A stretch of 64,000 nucleotides of DNA, taken from contig NZ_JAUYHK010000021.1 of assembly GCF_030690045.1 (NCBI RefSeq), forward strand, positions 299,666-363,665. The letters run 5' to 3'. Shown here piece after piece: positions 60,840 to 64,000 of the stretch. Numbering within the stretch: position 1 is the first letter of the stretch; every line of letters starts with the position of its first letter. This DNA comes from Thalassospira sp. (lineage in GTDB: Bacteria; Pseudomonadota; Alphaproteobacteria; Rhodospirillales; Thalassospiraceae). The notes beneath the pieces were generated by a model. The model had not been told where the DNA came from and ran no database searches. It saw only the letters and a program-made list of their open reading frames with translations. Both the position numbers and the translations under genes were made by a program.

Positions 60840-61574
60840 TCAGGCGGGTCGTTCCAGACCGGCATTGATGAAATGTTCGACAACGGCGGTCAGGTGCCGG
60901 TTCATCGCGGCTTCGGCGGCATCCGGGTCGCGGGCGGCAATGGCGGCGACAATCATGTGATGATGCTCCTGCACCATATGGTCAAAGGATGGGCCGGAAA
61001 AGGCATTGAACCGGATTTCATCAAGGGCTGCGTGCAGCACATCATGCAGCATTTTCATCAGGTGATAATAGATGATGCTGCCGCTGGCCTTGGCAATCGC
61101 CATATGCAGGCGGTGGTCATCCTCCACCCGGTATTTTGGCGACCGGCGCGGGTCATGGGCCTGCCGATAAATGTGCAGCAGATTTTCAATATCGGCATCG
61201 CTGGCATTTTCGGCGGCGCGGCGGGCGGCCCAGCTTTCAAGGATGCTGCGCAATTCCTGCAAATCGCGCAAATTGGTCAGGGAGCCACGCACCAGATCGG
61301 TCATCGCGGTGTCCAGTTCCACCCCGGTCGAGGATAAAACTTCGGTGCCGCCGCCCTGAACCGCCCGCAAATAGCCCCGCGTTTTAAGACGTTGCAAGGC
61401 GGCACGGACCGAGACCCGGCTGACATTCATGTCTTCGGCCAGTTGCCGTTCGCCGGGCAGGCGTTCACCGGGCAAAAACACCCCGTTGGTGATTTTCGCC
61501 AACAGCTTTTCCGCCACCTGATCGGCAATGCGTTTGGGCGGGATGTCCTGTGACGGATCAGGATGATGGGGCAT
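60840..61574 (-). CDS. FadR/GntR family transcriptional regulator
   Basis: NGVFLPGERLPGERQLAEDMNVSRVSVRAALQRLKTRGYLRAVQGGGTEV; FCD domain. Confidence 0.93.
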   Translation of the reverse strand: MPHHPDPSQDIPPKRIADQVAEKLLAKITNGVFLPGERLPGERQLAEDMNVSRVSVRAALQRLKTRGYLRAVQGGGTEVLSSTGVELDTAMTDLVRGSLTNLRDLQELRSILESWAARRAAENASDADIENLLHIYRQAHDPRRSPKYRVEDDHRLHMAIAKASGSIIYYHLMKMLHDVLHAALDEIRFNAFSGPSFDHMVQEHHHMIVAAIAARDPDAAEAAMNRHLTAVVEHFINAGLERPA

Positions 61575-61763
61575 TGTACTTGGCACCTCCGGGGCGACAG
61601 GCCAGAACAGATACAGAAGCCGGTAACTGGTCATACCACATTAGGGGATTTCGGCGCATCTTGCCAGAAATCCTGCAACTTGATAGGTGAAAGCCTGTGG
61701 TGGGGGATCGGTTGGGCCGGCCCTTTGCCAAAAACATATATTGAATTGATCAGGAGACGTTCC

Positions 61764-62564
61764 GTGAGCCAGCATGCCGGGCAATTGTTAAGCCGCGATG
61801 ATCCCGCCCCGTTTAAGGTGATCAATGGCGATGGTGCCGGAAATGCGTTGTTTGTCTGTGATCATGCTTCACGCGACATTCCGGCGGCGCTGGGGACGCT
61901 TGGCCTGCCGGAATCGGAACGCAAACGGCATATCGGTTGGGATATCGGGGCGCAGAAGGTTACGGAAATTCTGGTTGAACGGTTTGACTGCCCGGCGGTT
62001 CTGGGCGGTTATTCGCGGTTGGTGGTGGATGTTAACCGGCAGCTTTGGGACCCGACCGGCATGCCTGAAATCAGCGACCAGACCGTAGTGCCGGGCAATA
62101 AAAACCTGTCGCCGTCCGACCGGATGGCCCGCATTCGCGAGATTTTCCTGCCCTATCACGGGGCGATTGAAGAACGCATTGCATATTTCCATGCCCATCA
62201 CCGCACCCCGGCCCTGATTGCCATTCACAGTTTCACCCCGGTATTCCAGGGGTTCGAGAGGCCATGGGAAATCGGGGTGTTGTGGGATCGCGATGATCGC
62301 ATTCCCGTGCCGTTGCTGGCGGCGTTGCGGGCGCAGAATCCGGGTTTGACGATTGGCGATAACGAGCCTTATTCGGGGCAACATCTGGCCGATTATACGA
62401 TTGACCATCATGGGGAAGCCGCCGGTTTGCCTTGCGTATCGATTGAATTGCGGCAGGATCTGATTGATACTGACGAAGGGTGTGCGAAATGGGCAAAAAT
62501 CCTTGGCGATGCCTTTGCGGATATCCTCGCCGATCCGGGACTTTACAAGCTCAGGAGAGACTGA
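61764..62564 (+). CDS. N-formylglutamate amidohydrolase family protein
   Basis: NALFVCDHASRDIPAALGTLGL...HIGWDIGAQKVTEIL...AIHSFTPVFQG; GTG start with RBS CAGGAG. Confidence 0.9.
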   Translation: MSQHAGQLLSRDDPAPFKVINGDGAGNALFVCDHASRDIPAALGTLGLPESERKRHIGWDIGAQKVTEILVERFDCPAVLGGYSRLVVDVNRQLWDPTGMPEISDQTVVPGNKNLSPSDRMARIREIFLPYHGAIEERIAYFHAHHRTPALIAIHSFTPVFQGFERPWEIGVLWDRDDRIPVPLLAALRAQNPGLTIGDNEPYSGQHLADYTIDHHGEAAGLPCVSIELRQDLIDTDEGCAKWAKILGDAFADILADPGLYKLRRD

Positions 62565-62565
62565 T

Positions 62566-63741
62566 TTGGCCTTGGCGCAGGAACCGGGTTTTAGCATCGG
62601 GATCGAGGAAGAATTCTGGCTGGTGAATCGCGAAACACGCGACCTTGCCGCCGATCCGGCTGCCGGTTTCCTGAAAGACTGCAAGGCGGAACTGGGCGAT
62701 CAGGTCGCCAGTGAATTCATGCGCTGCCAGATTGAAACCGGCACCAAAGTCTGTCATTCCGCCGCCGAGGCACGGGACCAGCTTGTGCATTTGCGCACGG
62801 TTTTGTCCGGTATTGCCGCCCGTTATGACATGGCGTTGCTGGCGGCATCGACGCATCCTTTTGCGCAATGGGACAATCAGAAACACACCGACGGCGAACG
62901 TTATAACACCATTGCCCGTGATTTGCGCACGGTGGTTGAACGGTTGCTGATTTGCGGCATGCATGTCCATGTCGGGATCGAAGATGACGATCTGCGAATC
63001 GAATTGATGGCGCAGGCATCCTATTTCCTGCCGCATCTTTTGGCCTTGACCACATCCTCGCCATTCTGGCGCGGGCGCGATACCGGCCTGCAAACCTTTC
63101 GCCTGTCGGTGTTTGACAATCTGCCGCGCACCGGTTTGCCCGAAGTGTTCGGGTCATGGGCGGAATATCGCCGCCATGTCGATATGCTGATCAATGCCGG
63201 TGTGATCGAAGACGGCACCAAATTATGGTGGGATTTGCGGCCTTCGGACCGTTGGCCGACACTGGAAATGCGGATTGCCGATGTTTGCACCAGTGTCGAG
63301 GATGCGGTGTGCGTTGCCACCCTGACCCGATGCCTTTTGCGCATGTTGTACCGGTTGCGGCGCAATAATCAGCGCTGGCGGATTTATGCCAATATGCTGG
63401 TGCGCGAGAATCGCTGGCGGGCCTGTCGTTATGGCAGCGATGCCGGGGACAAGGCCGGGCTGATTGATTTTGGTCGGTCTGAAATTGTTCCCTATGCTGA
63501 TTTGCTGGAAGAAATTCTGGATCTGATTCGGCCCGATGCCGAGCATTTTGGCTGTGTTGCCGAAATTGAACATGCCCGCACCATCATTGCACGCGGCACC
63601 AGCGCGCGCCGCCAACGCGAGACCTATAACCACGCGATAGAGGCGGGGATGAGTCCGCGCGATGCCCTTTTGTCGGTGGCCGATCAATTGATCGCCGAAA
63701 CCACGCCACACAAAACCACGCAGATTGATGTGGGTGTGTGA
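62566..63741 (+). CDS. ybdK: YbdK-type carboxylate-amine ligase (GCS2 family)
   Basis: FSIGIEEEFWLVNRETRDLA...ICGMHVHVGIED...MEMRIADVCTSVEDAV; TTG start one nt after the preceding stop. Confidence 0.9.
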   Translation: MALAQEPGFSIGIEEEFWLVNRETRDLAADPAAGFLKDCKAELGDQVASEFMRCQIETGTKVCHSAAEARDQLVHLRTVLSGIAARYDMALLAASTHPFAQWDNQKHTDGERYNTIARDLRTVVERLLICGMHVHVGIEDDDLRIELMAQASYFLPHLLALTTSSPFWRGRDTGLQTFRLSVFDNLPRTGLPEVFGSWAEYRRHVDMLINAGVIEDGTKLWWDLRPSDRWPTLEMRIADVCTSVEDAVCVATLTRCLLRMLYRLRRNNQRWRIYANMLVRENRWRACRYGSDAGDKAGLIDFGRSEIVPYADLLEEILDLIRPDAEHFGCVAEIEHARTIIARGTSARRQRETYNHAIEAGMSPRDALLSVADQLIAETTPHKTTQIDVGV

Positions 63742-63824
63742 CCCGGAAGGCAACTCATTGTTTTTACAGTATTTTTGATCTGTATACGGTGCGCGGGGAA
63801 AGTTTTTCAGATTTTTTGAAAAAA

Positions 63825-63857
63825 GTTCTTGATTTGTTCTTTTCGCTGTGGCATAAC
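63825..63857 (+). promoter_or_regulatory. LexA (SOS) box overlapping -35, plus -10
   Basis: GTTCTTGATTTGTTC (63825..63839); TTGATT-17 bp-CATAAC. Confidence 0.78.
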
Positions 63858-63890
63858 AGAAAAGTCAAGGGGATAAATCCGCCCGGACCG

Positions 63891-63923
63891 AAACCCGCAA
63901 GGCCTTGTGCCTTGCGGGTTTTT
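63891..63923 (+). terminator. Leader hairpin/terminator between SOS promoter and ORF
   Basis: AAACCCGCAAGGC-cttgt-GCCTTGCGGGTTTTT, perfect stem plus T-run. Confidence 0.8.
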
Positions 63924-63948
63924 GCGTTTGGGCCAGAGGAAAGAGGCG

Positions 63949-64000
63949 ATGATGCAGCGTTACATGGACAGACAAGGCGACGGGCGTGCCCGCAAGAGGA
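63949..64000 (+). CDS. 5' end of SOS-controlled ORF, truncated by window end
   Basis: RBS GAGGAAAGAGG; ATGATGCAGCGTTACATGGACAGACAAGGC... = MMQRYMDRQGDGRARKR. Confidence 0.6.
   Translation, partial: MMQRYMDRQGDGRARKR

Larger units (their letters stand above)
63809..63975 (+). repeat. Inverted copy 2 of LexA-box promoter/leader/hairpin/start-codon module
   Basis: Nearly identical to the reverse complement of 6952..7117. Confidence 0.9.

Overview
This 64 kb window is chromosomal DNA from an alphaproteobacterium. Gene content and codon style suggest a Thalassospira/Rhodospirillales-like organism, but that is inference. Most of it is ordinary core genome: the end of an isc operon (hscA 3' end, fdx, iscX), tenA, mnmA, glnA-glnB, pyrC, pyrE, gyrA-coaD-ppi, exbB-exbD-exbD-tonB, hemN, ndh, azoR, hyi, glycerate kinase, ybdK, four tRNA species positions (Met, His, 2x Lys) and several transporters and regulators. 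Four places stand out. (1) 3.3-6.9 kb, just downstream of tRNA-Met, is an accessory island. A phage MuF-like minor head gene is split by an intact IS630-family element, and 2 bp after its stop codon begins a very AT-rich ORF resembling the predicted pPIWI-associating nuclease family. (2) About 165 bp carrying a LexA box (GTTC-N7-GTTC), a promoter, a leader hairpin and a start codon is present twice, in inverted orientation, at 7.0 kb and at the window end (63.8 kb). (3) A dctB-dctD pair sits upstream of a TAXI-type TRAP transporter, and the intergenic region shows tandem DctD-like palindromes, a consensus IHF site and a sigma-54 promoter. (4) Smaller oddities include a SprA-family protein lacking the first His of HExxH, an ELM1-like gene coupled to a TPP enzyme gene, an isolated phage-like lysozyme-type ORF, and a nested palindromic repeat. 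No searches were run; family names rest on motif recognition.
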